Source of the DNA: Lethocerus indicus
Lineage: Eukaryota; Arthropoda; Insecta; Hemiptera; Belostomatidae
DNA length: 64,000 nt
Reading direction: 5' to 3'
NCBI GenBank assembly: GCA_019843655.1
Contig: JACDQD010000006.1
Span: 4,642,034-4,706,033 of the forward strand
Shown here piece after piece: positions 37,946 to 50,600 of the stretch. Below the pieces are notes generated by a model that did not search any database, was not told the origin of the DNA, and was given only the letters and a program-made list of their open reading frames with translations. Position 1 is the first letter of the stretch, and the number at the start of each line of letters is the position of its first letter. The position numbers and the translations under genes are program-made.

Positions 37946-40900
37946 TCAGGCGGAGTTATCGCCTTTGAACTTGTCGAACGCTGCAGATAAGAGCGTTCTC
38001 GGTCGAATCACGCAGGTGGGGCACAGTACAGAGCTCAGAGCGTCCAGGATTTTGAAACAGTTACTGAGACTGATAGTTGAGTTTTCAGACTTGACGATAG
38101 AGGCGGGTTCTTGCAGCTGTTCGGCGCTTATTTCGGAAGGCGCGATTTGCCCGTCGGATGGACTCGTAACGTCGTCATTTTCCTTTCCCCGATCGAGATC
38201 CTCGAATTCTTGAGGGCTGGGGGTGGTCGTCAACGGCAGAGGGGTGGGCCGGAACCCGTTCGAGGATTCGGGCCTCGAAAGGAAGACGTGCGGCCTGATG
38301 TTCACCAACTTCGGCTCCAGGTTGGGCGTTATGATGAACTTATACCTGCGGACTTCCGGTCGGCTCTCTTCCGACTCTCGGGGCCGAAAAGGGCCGAAGT
38401 TCAGAATCTTTCCCAAAAATTCACCGCGCGATCGGGACGATTCTGCAACTTCCTTGTTGGTATCGGCCGGCGTGTCGTAGACCGACTTCTTGCGGACGAT
38501 TTCCCGGCCGTCGGCCGACGTCGTCTCAGTAATCTTGGTGAAGTTGTCCCCCGGGCCCCTTTCCAGTCGGACGGTCCTCACGAAACAGTGTTCCTTAGGG
38601 ATGTTGAATTTCCGCATGATATCCCCCAAGATTCTGGACGCGATGGACGATTCCTCTTTCGGAGGCTCCGAAGGAGGAGATTTTTCCTTCGGCCCAGTCT
38701 CCGAAACTTTTATGGACGACTCCTCAGGATCCTTTCCGTAACGGGACGGGTCGCGTTCGGGGCGGAATTTCTTCAATAGATCCGACAGCAAATTTGATAA
38801 CCCCGAGGACTTTTCGAACCACTTTCCTAATCCGGCCGTCGTCAGATAATTGTCGTTGAAATCTGAGTCTGGGTGAAATTTGGACTTGGGCATACGGTAC
38901 ACGGCTCTTTCGTGTTCACCGTCCGGAGAAATCGTCTCGACCACTTTAGTGATCGTGTCTCCTGGGCCGCTTTCGTAGCGCACAGAACGGTAGAAGGAGG
39001 AAGACTTGGCGTTACCGAGAGACTTGGTACTGAAGATGTCCGGTGTCAACCGGTTTTGAAACGTCTCGATTTCATTGTCCCTCTGGGAAACGCCTTCGAA
39101 ATCTAACGCGTTGTGCCTAGGCTTCCTGTAGAAGACGACCGAATCGTCCTTTGGGAAATTTTCCCGTTCGAAATTGTTGGAGATTTTATTGGAAGTCTGA
39201 TCGGACTGTTGTTGTTCGAGTTCGGGGTTAAGGCGGAAGATTCGAATTCTAACTACTGGACTGGATCCTATTCCGAACTTGTTTAAAATATCGGAAAAGC
39301 GTTGAGTGCGCTCTTTGGGTTCGGGTATTGGTTCGAACGGATATTCGGCTATATGTCTGGGTCTCCTGGGAACGAATAACGAGTTTTCCGATTCCTCTTC
39401 TTCCAGGTTAGTCGTCCTACCGTCTGTCACAGTTTCGATAATCTTCGTCAGTGAATCTCCGGGACCTTTTTCGATATGTATTTTTCTAATAACGTAAGGT
39501 TTATCGTGGGCACCGAGCTTGTTCCTTATATCGGATAGGAGATGTTCCAGATATCTGTATTTGGGCTCTTCGGGTTCAATGTCATTCGACAGGGGCATAC
39601 TGAACATCTTCAAGCGACTTTCATTTTCTCGATTCGCTGTTTCTCCTTTGGTTTCGATCGGATGCAAAACCAAGTGCACCGTTCTTCGCGGATAATGTGG
39701 ATATTCTTCTGGCGAATTTTCCTGTTCGTTTTCGAAAACTTCCCTATCTCGTGGATTTACACGGTGCAGTCGGATTCTTAGTGCGTTGGGCATCTTCAGG
39801 CCGAAACTCTTTTCGATTTGAGCCAAGAGTTTCGAAACGAATTCGGATTTTTCATTAGACTTGTCAATTCCGGTTGCGTGTCGCTTCCGCTGTTGCTCTA
39901 CTGCGCCATCGGTATGCTGTGCGTGCAAACGAAACTTCGGGAACTCTTCAATACCGGGTCCATCACGAGAAGTTTCCTCTTCGAAATTTTTAAACTGACC
40001 TGGACTAGTAATATATCGTACGACCATCTTGTTCGGTTTCACATTTAAACCCAAATTTCTGAGTATTTCGGAAATGAAGTTTTCGTTAATCTTTCTTTTC
40101 GGATTATTAAAATTATAATGGTTAGGATTGTCTTCGTAATTTTTGGGGCTGTTGACAAAATTGTCTTCACTAATTTGTGCACGGTATTTTCGTAAAGACT
40201 TCTGGTATTCTTCCATTTTACTATACGGTTCTTCGAACGCACTGTCCTTTACTGTTCTACGATTATCCTCGGGCCTCGGCAGGAAAGTAATAATCTTCCT
40301 TCTTATGTACGGGTTGGTAGAAAATGGATCTTCACGGCTCTGAATGTTTCCTTGTATCATATTCTCACTTCTGGAGACACTCGGAAAGTTCGATGGTGGC
40401 GCGTAAATAAATTTAATCGGGGCGTACAAGTAGTACGGGCTCGTTGGCACGGCTCGGTGCCTCATGTAAATCTGTTTCAGGTACTTATTATCGAACAGCT
40501 CACTTCTCACAGGCATGACCATCGATCGTACGATAGGTGTAAAGTATTCCTTTTGCCTGACTGGATAGTTCTGCAGAGTCCTGCCCGAATATAGCGTCGG
40601 TAAGAATTGAACTTTGGGAGGTCGAACTCGGAATGAGAAATTTGCGGGTGGCATCTGCGTGGACATTACGGGCGTGAGGCGGAGGTACCTGCGGAAAATT
40701 CCAGAAGCTATACCGTTTTCCTTCTTGTCTTCATTTTCCCCGGACAGTTCTTTCATTTTGGCCGTCACATCTCTGGCTCTGCGCATAGCGCGGGCGGATC
40801 CGTTGTTGAGTTCGGTGTAGGAAGATAGATCTTCAGGAGAATCGAAATATTTCCTTGGGGGCTCGAACGGGACATCATTTCTGCTGTACGCTTCGTAGGG

Positions 40901-43900
40901 AATGTCCGGCCGGCCCAACATTACCGGTCTGACGACGTAATACGGTTCGACAATAGCGGTTTCGACCCGGCGGGGATTCTGATAGTTCCTGTTGGGCTGT
41001 TCGTACTGCCTCACCGGCTGATACTTGTCAGCTAGGTCGGCCTGAGCGGGCTCCAGGTAATTGGGTCCGCCGATGTACTTCCTCGAACCGACAGTGGGAT
41101 CCGGCACTTTACCGAACCTACTTCCGTAGGACTGATCGTAATCCGACCGCTTCATCTGTGGACTGTTGGGCACTCGGTACACCGGCTGTTGTACCGGGTT
41201 ACCTCGTTCGGGTCTGTTCGATTTCCGAACCGAATCGGAGTCTTTCGTAACGTCATTGTTGATTCCTGATTCGGTATAACCCTTTCCCGAATTCGGTCTG
41301 TCGGGGCTCTTCCCCGGAGTAGTCGAGTCGCGGGTGGAATCGGGGCCGGTGGAGTAAGGAGCCGGGTTCGCGTACTGCTCAACGTACCGAGGATCTTGAT
41401 TCTCGATTTTTCGGAGTATTTCATGAAAAACTGTCAGCTGCTTATTGGTCGGAGGCGCGTATTGGTAATCGTAAGGCGGATGAATTTTCCCAATGGGCTC
41501 GAATTGGGGCGTAGGGAGTATAGCCTGGCCTCGATACCTAGGCTGGTAGTATGGCGCCCCCGTAACGAACTGAATGCCTTTTGCAGAACCCGCCGGAAGC
41601 GTGTTGTAGGGGTCTTTATCATTTTTTTGAGGGCTGTCGGAATATTTGGACGAAACGTTAACGCTTTGTTCGTTCCGATTGGCGGATTGGGGTGTGTCGG
41701 TGGAAGAGCTGTCGGGTTTGGGAGATGTCCCTTGTTGTTCTCGGCCGGCCGAAGACCCGTTCTCGGGAACGTCTTCCCTCTTGTATAAGGAATGCTTGCC
41801 GAAATCTTCGGCTAATTCTTCGGGGACATTTCTCTTTGGCATGAAATGCGACGGAGTTACCGGCTCCATCATTTCGCCCGGATAGACGGGACGCGGAATC
41901 ATGCCCATGGCAGGGACGGGGACTACACCGAAACCCGGTTTCGTGGGGAAAGGTTCGTTCCTGAAGGGGTTAGGGTTGGGGTTGGGGTTGGGGTTGGCCG
42001 GTCCGACCGGGGGTATGGGGGGTCGGGAAGATAATGGGCCGAGGGGGGGAGTGGGTGGCGGAGAGTACGGTGCTGAGAATGGACCTCGCATCTCCATCGG
42101 ATTCTGTTCGAGGTAATTTAGGTTGTAGGGTTCGGGCGGCTGAGCGCGGTTGACGTCGTTGGTCCTCTCTTCGGGTTTTGGCGGGCGCTTCGACCTCTGA
42201 CTCTGCTGGGGTCTAACTTCCTTGGGTTCCGGGTTTTTGGGCTGGTACACGGGAGGCTGGCGTGGCTGTTGTTGGGGCGGGAATGGGAAATTGTCGGGCT
42301 GCGGGGGGTACGCGGGGTAAGGTTGAGGGATTGGGTAGGGCGGTGGTACCATGAAAGAGGGAAAATCCTGGTACCTCCTGGGAGCTAGGTATTGGTTGAA
42401 AATGTCCATGTAGTTTCTGGTACAGTTGGTGGGCTGGACGATGTGGTGTCGATCGTAGTTGGGTTGGCGGCGGTTGTCGGGTGGGTTCTTGTTGGTGTAT
42501 CCTCCATTGGCTCCCGGGTGCCAGTCACCTTGGATACTGGGGTACGGACCCTCCTTCGCCGGATAGCACCCGCCTCCATCCGGCCATCCCGCCAATACCT
42601 AAAATTAGCAAGTTAGACGATTACGCGAGAAGCGCTCGTAACCAATTTCGCGAATTATAGCCCATTATGAGGTATTTATAATATATTACACTTCTGGACA
42701 ATATTATTTAGTATGATATCGATGTAGTGTCAATTGTTGCTTACTGGAAATCAGTTATTGCAAGGAATAATTTAAGCCCAGAGGGTTTATTAAGTTTATT
42801 ACTAAGTCTGGATTTTGCCCTTATCGGTTTGTACAGTTTCAATTATTTTACAGCTATCGGGAATAAAGAAAAATAATGACGCAAAATCTAATTTCTGTTA
42901 GGAAATATAATATAGGAATAGGAAAAAAAGGAAACACCCGTAATAACCTGGTAAAAGACTGAACCCGGAATGCTGTGAACCCTTTAAATAAAATATTGGC
43001 ACTCTGTTTAAAGGCTGAAGTGATTTTAATTAACAAATAGGCTAGATAAGAGCTTATAATCGTGTTAATGGTAATTTTTACTTTTAAAACTGGATCAAAC
43101 CCTGGAACTTCTTTTGTTAAATTGAAATCGCTGTCCTGTTAATCTTGGAATGCTGGTCAGTGAAATTGATCTGTTGGCTATATACTTTGTTCCTCAACAC
43201 ACTGCTCCATTTTTAGAACTCGATAATCCATAATCGTCAATCAATGACCTTGATTCTGTCAATTTTGTTATTATACACTGCATTTAAAATGGAACTAGCG
43301 TATAATTTGAATAAAGTTAAAATGAAGCACCGTTGAATATCATTTTCAGAATCGAAACAAGATCATTCGTATGAATTAAATCAGTAATACGAAAATATAT
43401 ATTTTGGCGCTTTGTGGATTGTTTGCGAGACTACGTAACTTGTTTCTTATGCTGTATCCTTCCAATGAAAAAGAAACTGGGTGCTTTGGTATTTCGGCAA
43501 CTAGTAGGCGTAGTGACATAAGTTTTAATAGAAAATCGATGAAATCGGTCTAGGTTCCCAAAAAAACATGACAGAGTCTATGTTATCCTCAGAACTATTC
43601 TTGATTACGTGCCCAAGACTACGTTAAGAATATCTAACATCTTTTTTGTAGTATAACCATTGAAATCGCGACCCTATTTGGAGATGAACCCAATTTCTAA
43701 TAAACTACTTGGAGTCAATGAACTCGGCTTATCGAATGGAAATAAGGAAGAATTTGGATAATATCTCAGAAGAGTATATGCCCTATTATGGACTCCTGGT
43801 TCTGTGGGAGGGTTTTGCATGTTCCAGTTGACCCGGGGGACTCGGTTATTCAACTAATGCTGTTTGTTAAATTGCAACCATTTGTCCATTGGCGACGACG

Positions 43901-44498
43901 TCATAGTCCAGATACGTGACATTGTTTCACTTTGAATTATTCAACAAAACTGTTATTTACCGAATTCGCTCCCAACTCCGTGCCGCCCCGGCCTACGTGA
44001 CCATTAGCGCCGCATCACCACAACTCGTAGTTCGTTGGCTTGGTTATACCTCACCGATGTTAATCGACATACCCACAAACACATATACGCGGGCAGACAC
44101 ATGCATTGATATCAAACTGTCGAATCACCAATACCGCGATTCACTTTATCGACTTTTAACCCGAAATATATTATTCCTTCCAATGGGGTCTAAACCCTGC
44201 CCTCCCCCTTCTCATCCAGAAGCTCTTCGGACTAGTGCATGCTACGCGGAGTTCAATTATCCGCCGAAGACATCTCGGCCGGTGCGGCTGGGACATTTAA
44301 AATCACTCGAAAGTGGATCGCAGTCGCGGAAACATATGGCCTGCGAATTAGGCCCCAACGGGGGGGATTTACGATTGAATTATTTTACCCTGGCCCACAG
44401 ACATTAGGCGGTGATGGCTTCGGGGACAGTGTCAAGAGAGAGATAAAGGGGCGGGGACTCACCTCAAATAACAGCAGGACAAGTGGAAACTTCACCAT
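37946..44498 (-). CDS. secreted 1562-aa Pro-rich repetitive protein, unrecognised
   Basis: Exon 1 (44498-44463) encodes only MVKFPLVLLLFE; a phase-0 donor GTGAGT follows. Exon 2 (42598-37946) continues VLAGWPDGGGCYP, so the signal peptide spans the junction, and runs 4.65 kb uninterrupted. The first ~600 residues are Pro/Asn/Gln/Tyr-rich (PYPIPQPYPAYPPQP, a PN dipeptide run near residue 210) and look disordered. The C-terminal half carries a diverged module: a helical LxxIxxKFG piece, an Arg-rich strand (VVRIRIFRLNP) and, three times, GPGDxxTKxxETxxxDG (DNA 39405-39475, 38915-38980, 38505-38570). Cysteines are few, with a CFKIL...CPTC cluster near the end. No known domain recognised; a structural extracellular role is an inference from composition. 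The unusually GC-balanced coding sequence stands out from its AT-rich intron. Confidence 0.88.
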
Positions 44499-45928
44499 AA
44501 CGGGTTGGTTTCGCAGATCGCCGACTACTGAATAATCGACATTTGTAGTCGGGCAGAAATCGAGCCAGCGAACGGATCTTGTTTATAGCATCTGATCGGC
44601 AGTTGATTGGGCACGTCCGACTCGTCCGACTCTGGAGGCTGATAGCGGTCGTCCGTCCTATTGGCTGTGCTACGATTGGCAATCTAAACGACCTATCGCG
44701 CTCCTCCATTTTATATTGGGAACCGCGGGGATTTTCATTGGTCGGCCAGGGCGTCGAACAAGTTGTCGGCCGAAAATCCACGAACGCTCGTCGGAAAAAC
44801 AATAATTTTTTTGCCGTCGGGTGAAAACTATTTATATTAATATTTCAAACGGAACCCGCTCGGTGACCTGCAGTTGGAAAGCACCTTGACGCTCCTCTTA
44901 CCGGTTTGATTTGTTGTTGATTTATCAACAAACCGGTACTAGCAATTAATAATATACGATCGGTAAACTGTGGTCAACCAACTAAATATACATAACTAAA
45001 TATCGGTTGTCTAACAGTAATCTGGACGTTGTCAATATAAACATGGGACGTGTTCGCAAGTTCAAAACATGTCGCGGCATTATTATAGTATTAAAACTTC
45101 TTGTTTTTGAATTTCCAACAGTAATTTGTCCTTTTATGATGCTCCCATTCTGGTACTAATGCTAGGATTCCACCGAATACGATTTTTTCTCCATGATTTT
45201 TCTATCGAACGTTTTCCTGCACAACTTCCTGTTCAGTGATTTCAATAGTATAATATCGAAAGCTTCAAAAACGGTCGCCAGGCTTTATAAATCAAAGGTT
45301 TATATACAGACAAAATCATCTACTGTTTCGTTGATGTATATAAGAACATTTGAATCATCGTTTCATTGTTCAAATATAATACCCTCACAATAATATGAAC
45401 TAATGCTACGACATTTTCTTCGTGTATAATTTCGGAATTAACATCTCTTACATTTAAATACAGTGGAAGAACTCAAATTCAAATATTATTCGCGCCTTTA
45501 TTTAACGATAAATGGAAATAGTTCTACTGTCATTCGTCAGAGGGCAGAACATTAGCGTCATTCAAACTACGATTGAATTAATCAAATTTAATATCAGAAT
45601 AATATCTAAAAAGTTTAATTTGATTGATATTCCGTTTAGGCTCTCGTTTTTTTTATCTATGTTGTAAATATACAACAGAGTAGGCATGAATAATGTTATC
45701 TGAATTACTATGACAAAGTAGATATAAATGAACGTGAAAGAAATGCTTTCTTATTGTCTGAAATTATTTTTACTGAATTCAATAAATAGTTGAAAACTGT
45801 GACACAGAAACAATAATAGGATACCGTAGATTTCATGTGTTTCTGTCCTGAGTGTATAATGTGGTTGGTAAATTTGGATTCAGTTTTATAACCAACGGCT
45901 CCCCCTCCTTTTTTGACCGACAATTTTA

Positions 45929-45990
45929 CATAGACATAACCGATTAACAAAATTCCACCCCCTTCAACTCAAAGAAGACAAACAACATCC
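45929..45990 (-). repeat. dispersed repeat segment, copy 2
   Basis: Inverted copy of the segment at 28874-28941. It lies about 130 bp from the hammerhead-like element at 46119, linking the two sequence blocks to one element family. Confidence 0.75.
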
Positions 45991-46118
45991 CACAGAAACA
46001 CAATAACAAGACATGTATATAAACACAGGACAAACAAACAACCACCACAGTACAGGTGACAGTAACAGTGCAGTGAGGATGCCCAAAAAACATCCAAAGT
46101 GCCAAAAGTGATTAAACA

Positions 46119-46182
46119 GCTACTGAAGATGGCGAACAGCGGAAACCGGTCTAGCAAAAGACCGAACTAGCGAGAGGAGACA
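46119..46182 (+). mobile_element. dispersed element core with hammerhead-like fold, best copy
   Basis: The order is GCTA (46119-46122), CTGAAGA (46123-46129), a short hairpin, GAAA (46142-46145), CGGTC / GACCG hairpin (46147-46151 with 46160-46164), AAC, then TAGC (46168-46171), complementary to the first GCTA. This is the arrangement of hammerhead stems I, II and III around the two core strands, but the base pairs next to the cleavage triplet are not kept. Preceded by a G-poor A/C-rich stretch. Such motifs are known from Penelope-like and related retroelements; the assignment is tentative. Confidence 0.5.
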
Positions 46183-46374
46183 GAAACACACGATATCTAC
46201 GGTATTCCAACCCCTCGCAGACCACAAAACGGGTATTTTAAACTAGTAGGATAGATTTAAATTGTTTAATTAAGCGCGTTAAAACGCGGTTTTAGACCAT
46301 TTTTAAGCCCTATTTTGGATGTAAAAACGGGGTTTTATGCAACTTTTAACGCTATTTTTAATGGAAAAACTTTG

Positions 46375-46375
<1 letters not shown>

Positions 46376-46422
<47 letters not shown>
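46376..46422. repeat. (TA)n microsatellite
   Basis: TA run of about 46 bp. Confidence 0.95.
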
Positions 46423-46424
<2 letters not shown>

Positions 46425-47559
46425 TTTTGATATTCTTGTCATTTGCTATCGTTTTTAATGTATCACGCCATTTACTGAGGATCTACTGAGGACTGAGGAT
46501 TTACTGAGAGCCTAAATAGTATAGGTAGCATTCTTGGGTTCCACCTAGACGTTCATTCTGACACGGAGACGTAAAAGAAGCACGTTTGCGGCTATAGGTT
46601 ATATTAAACAAAGCAACCACAAAAGAACACGAAAATATTTAAATATAAAAATGACTAAATAATCAGGAATGAGAAAGAATCTGATGACCATAATATACGA
46701 AATTTATAAACAATGGAATAATGATCACAAAATAAATATAATAAATTAACATTTTTTTCTTTCCCGTCCGCAACAATTTGCATTTCGATATTGTACTCAT
46801 TCACGACTTTCGATCAATCAAGAAACTCATTATGATTGATATCAGTGTTTCGTTTTCACCTTGAAAATATTCTTTCTGTAGTAACTGTACTACATCGCAT
46901 ACATTTTTTCACATACCCTAGAACTCGAACATAGCCTTCAATGTTGTAAATATATATGTACAATAAAATATTATAGTTAAATGCATGTCATCCTTCTTTT
47001 CAGAGTACAGCAATTATGCTCCCTTCTTTCATAAGTAATCCTATAGTAATTATAAGAAATGTAAACTGATCAGAAACTGGAAAACATTAAAATAAGTGCG
47101 AAACTTACACCACCTTAAAATTCAATGTATTACGTCTCTCGTGTATATAAGTTTGGAACTTAAAAATCCATAATTTCGTCTAAGACGATGTTAGAATGAG
47201 TCTAATAATTTTGGAAAACAGAGGTTCCTCCTTAATGAGGTTAGACCCCCACCAGCTGGGATGTAGTGGGTAGAAACAAATCAGTGTTTAAACAATATTT
47301 CAGAACCAAAAAACCGGAAGGTCAAGTTTGTCAACCCCGTGGAAATTGGGCGATGAGCCAGCCGGAGGTAACGCCGCGGTGACTCAAGACCAAATAATTG
47401 ACAACAATAATAATTGGCATTGACTGGTGGAGAAGAAGGCCGATAACGCGTTCTGGGACGGGGGGTCCCACCAATATGGACGTGTTTATCTTTCGGTTTC
47501 CACTTCGGTAATCTGATCCGAGCCAGGGCGTGCTCTGATGGGCCGGCGTTGGCCCTGCT

Positions 47560-47569
47560 CTATATATAG
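47560..47569 (+). promoter_or_regulatory. TATA box of the 172-aa secreted protein gene
   Basis: CTATATATAGG lies 75 bp upstream of the ATG at 47635. Confidence 0.6.
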
Positions 47570-47634
47570 GAGTGGCGGCGCCGTCCGACTGGCCACGTGA
47601 TACAGCCAGCCAGGAAACGAACCAGAGCCAGAAA

Positions 47635-50600
47635 ATGGTCGTCGCAGCCGGTTTCATCCTGCTGGTCGCCACCGCCCTCCTCCAGGTATGACCAACATTC
47701 AGTTTTCACGCAGAGTTGAACGGCGCCCACCTTCGATCTTACCTTTCTGGCATTGCAGTAAGTGAAAGCCCTGTCCGGACTTGCAAAAACGAAGACCACG
47801 TAACGTAATAATCCCACCCCCTAGTAGAAACTACTACTACGACTAGATATTCTACTCTGATCTAGATAAAACCGAATATCAAACCGGGTTCAACACTCAT
47901 GCCGAATTTCTATAGCACAGTGGTTATAAATTCCATAAAATTATATGTCAAGTCAAGTTTCGGCGGAAAACGCGTGGATAAAACTTAGAAAAGAAATGGG
48001 CGACCCCTTTGGCTGGAACTATGGGTAGAATATATAGCGAAAAGATTCACTTGTGGAATGTCTCTTGTTGCATTTTCGCGGGCAACACGACCCTGTAAGC
48101 GTAAAAGTCCTGCGGTCCCAAATCCGGACATACCTGGATTTCCTTACTCCAAAAGAAAGGTACGAAAATATTTCACGAGGAAATTATTTTTCATTCGATG
48201 CTCCCTTGGCTCGACCTAATAATTCTATCGGCAATTGGTGACTGAACGTGTTCAGTCCACAATTGTCACGCTGTGACCGGAAAATAAGAGACTGAAATGG
48301 GCACACGGAACCTCACTGAATTATGACTTTACCGGCAGCGTAACTATTCATAAGCGTCCTTTAAGTATTCATAAAGAAAATGGAATAAAAATTCCACTAG
48401 GCAAATTTTATCGTTACCAATTATTGCTTTTGTCACACACAGTATAGCAATCATATATTTCTTGAGGCTATCGACCGAAAACGTTTTATTGCGTCGTGCT
48501 CAGTTAACGATTTCAGGTGGGATAACCGATTTAAAATATGTTCTTAATTTATTTGAATTTCGTAGTAAATTTTTTAACGCAACTCCTCCCGATTTTATAA
48601 CTGATTCTGGTCTTATGTTTCGTTAGATCCTTATCATTAGTGGGCCTCAAGTGAGATACATATTTATGATTCGTCAAAAATTAATGAAAAACAAAAAACA
48701 TGATCAAACAGTGTTATAACAGGTATAGAAAATAACGCATCATTCGTATCTGATAACTCTTGAATACATATGGTTAAAGAAAGATTTTTTCATCTTCTGA
48801 TTTTTAACCTTCAAACCTGGTTGTTCTCCTTCATTCGTTCATATCAGCTCTACTGAGTTATAGCTGTGTTTGTGTCAATATCTCAAAAGAATGTAGACAT
48901 CTCTGAATCATTTATCGATCTGATCTCGTAGGATCGCTTTGTTTAATAAAAGAGTTAGTCATCCAGTTTGCCAATGTTAATGTCATCGCAATAATCTTGA
49001 ACATGGATTTTCGTTGGTTTTCGTCCTTTTTACAATCGTCTCAATGTACAATACATTTCTTTGTTACTTGTTACGACTGTCGAATTTCTATTGTTAAGGA
49101 ACCAGTCCTACCTATCTTACCCACCAGATAAGATTTCTTTCGATATTAAAGGCCCCCTTTGAATTTGGCCGTTGTATTTTACGATTGATTAAAATTATAG
49201 CTTGGAAATCAACAGTTCGGCACGGTGAGGGTCATCCCTGGTACAGAACAGTTTATGTATAATATTATGTTACACTAATGTAATAGTACATTCGGGGCAT
49301 TATAATTGCACTTGCACCGATAAACTAGCTCCCCCCAGAGTGTGGTACGGCAATGTACTTAACTAAAGTCCGTCGGGTACACTGGCATCGATAAACTAGC
49401 GCCCCCTGAGGGTGGTGCGGCAATGTACTTAACTAAAGTCCGTCGGATAAACTTGCATCAATAAACTAGTGCCCCCTGAGGGTGGTGCGGAAATGTACTT
49501 AACTAAAGTTCGATGGGTACACTTGCACCGATAAACTACCGCCCCCTGAGGGTGGTGCGGAAATGTACTTAAGTTCGTTTGGCTCACTTGCACCGATAAA
49601 CTAGCGCCCCCTGAGGGTGGTGCGGAAATGTACTGAACTAAAGGTCGTTACAAAGTTCGTAAAAAATCGTAGTAACTGTCTATTTCAAAATATTAGCATA
49701 AAAATTCGCGCAAAAAAAGTTGACGAATGTCTGTTTTTATGGTCTTCCGCATCATTATCTTCGCTACATATTGTTTTTAGAAAACCTGCAAAATATAAAA
49801 AACGAATATTTGAACTCGAATAAATTGAAATGATTGGACTCTCGCTTGTTTGGTTTGATGGGAAACAGGTTTTGGTTTTCGCCATCTTCGTAGCTTAATA
49901 TCAGACTGAGATACTTAGGCGTATCGGTCCAAACGAGCGTGATGAGGCAGGTACATCAGTGGTTTAGCAACAGGTAAAAAAAAAATATCTCACAGGAACC
50001 TACGAGTCGGCTGGTTATTACCACTTGATTTTCGTATGCAGATCATCGTATCTGTCTTGTTTACATGGAAGTTCGGGAAGTATCGCCATTTGATCTTCCG
50101 GTTTTCGATAGGCAACGATCTCCTGCCCTCCGATCAGCGTGCGTCCGTAACCTTTCGTGTCCGATAGCATTTCGGTCGTTTCACACGCAGAAACCGACCG
50201 ATTGTTTGCCAGCGATTGTAGGAGAGAAATATCCATTCCGGCTATCGAATGTGATAGGTCGATCAAGGTGCTTAGGATAGCAACAACAGTGGACAGAAAA
50301 AAACTGATACGGCCTCCCCGCCAGAAATTATCTCACGATCCCTCCGTAATAAAATGTCAGTTTTCCTTTATATTTGTCACCTCATCGGTTTAAATCACAT
50401 CTATTGAATTTATATATAATATTATTGATTAAACAAACTTATAGTCTCTTTTTACATCATGCCAATACCTTAAATAAACTACTGTCCATCGACAGTAAAT
50501 TTAATTTAAAAACTCGATAATGGTTATCGATATTAAAATAACGACGATATTAATAAGAACGAATTGACTGTTCTAATTCCTGTTATAAATGAAAATCTTG

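Larger units (their letters stand above)
44499..47634. other. intergenic between two divergent secreted-protein genes
   Basis: Holds the upstream region of the 1562-aa gene (minus-strand CTATAAAC near 44581-44588), the dispersed repeats at 45929 and 46119, a TA microsatellite and the promoter of the 172-aa gene. No further gene seen. Confidence 0.45.

Noticed and set aside
38111..38779. 222-aa open frame on the plus strand
   Set aside because: Antisense shadow of the 1562-aa gene; it has no start context or domain, and the minus strand shows the real repeats.
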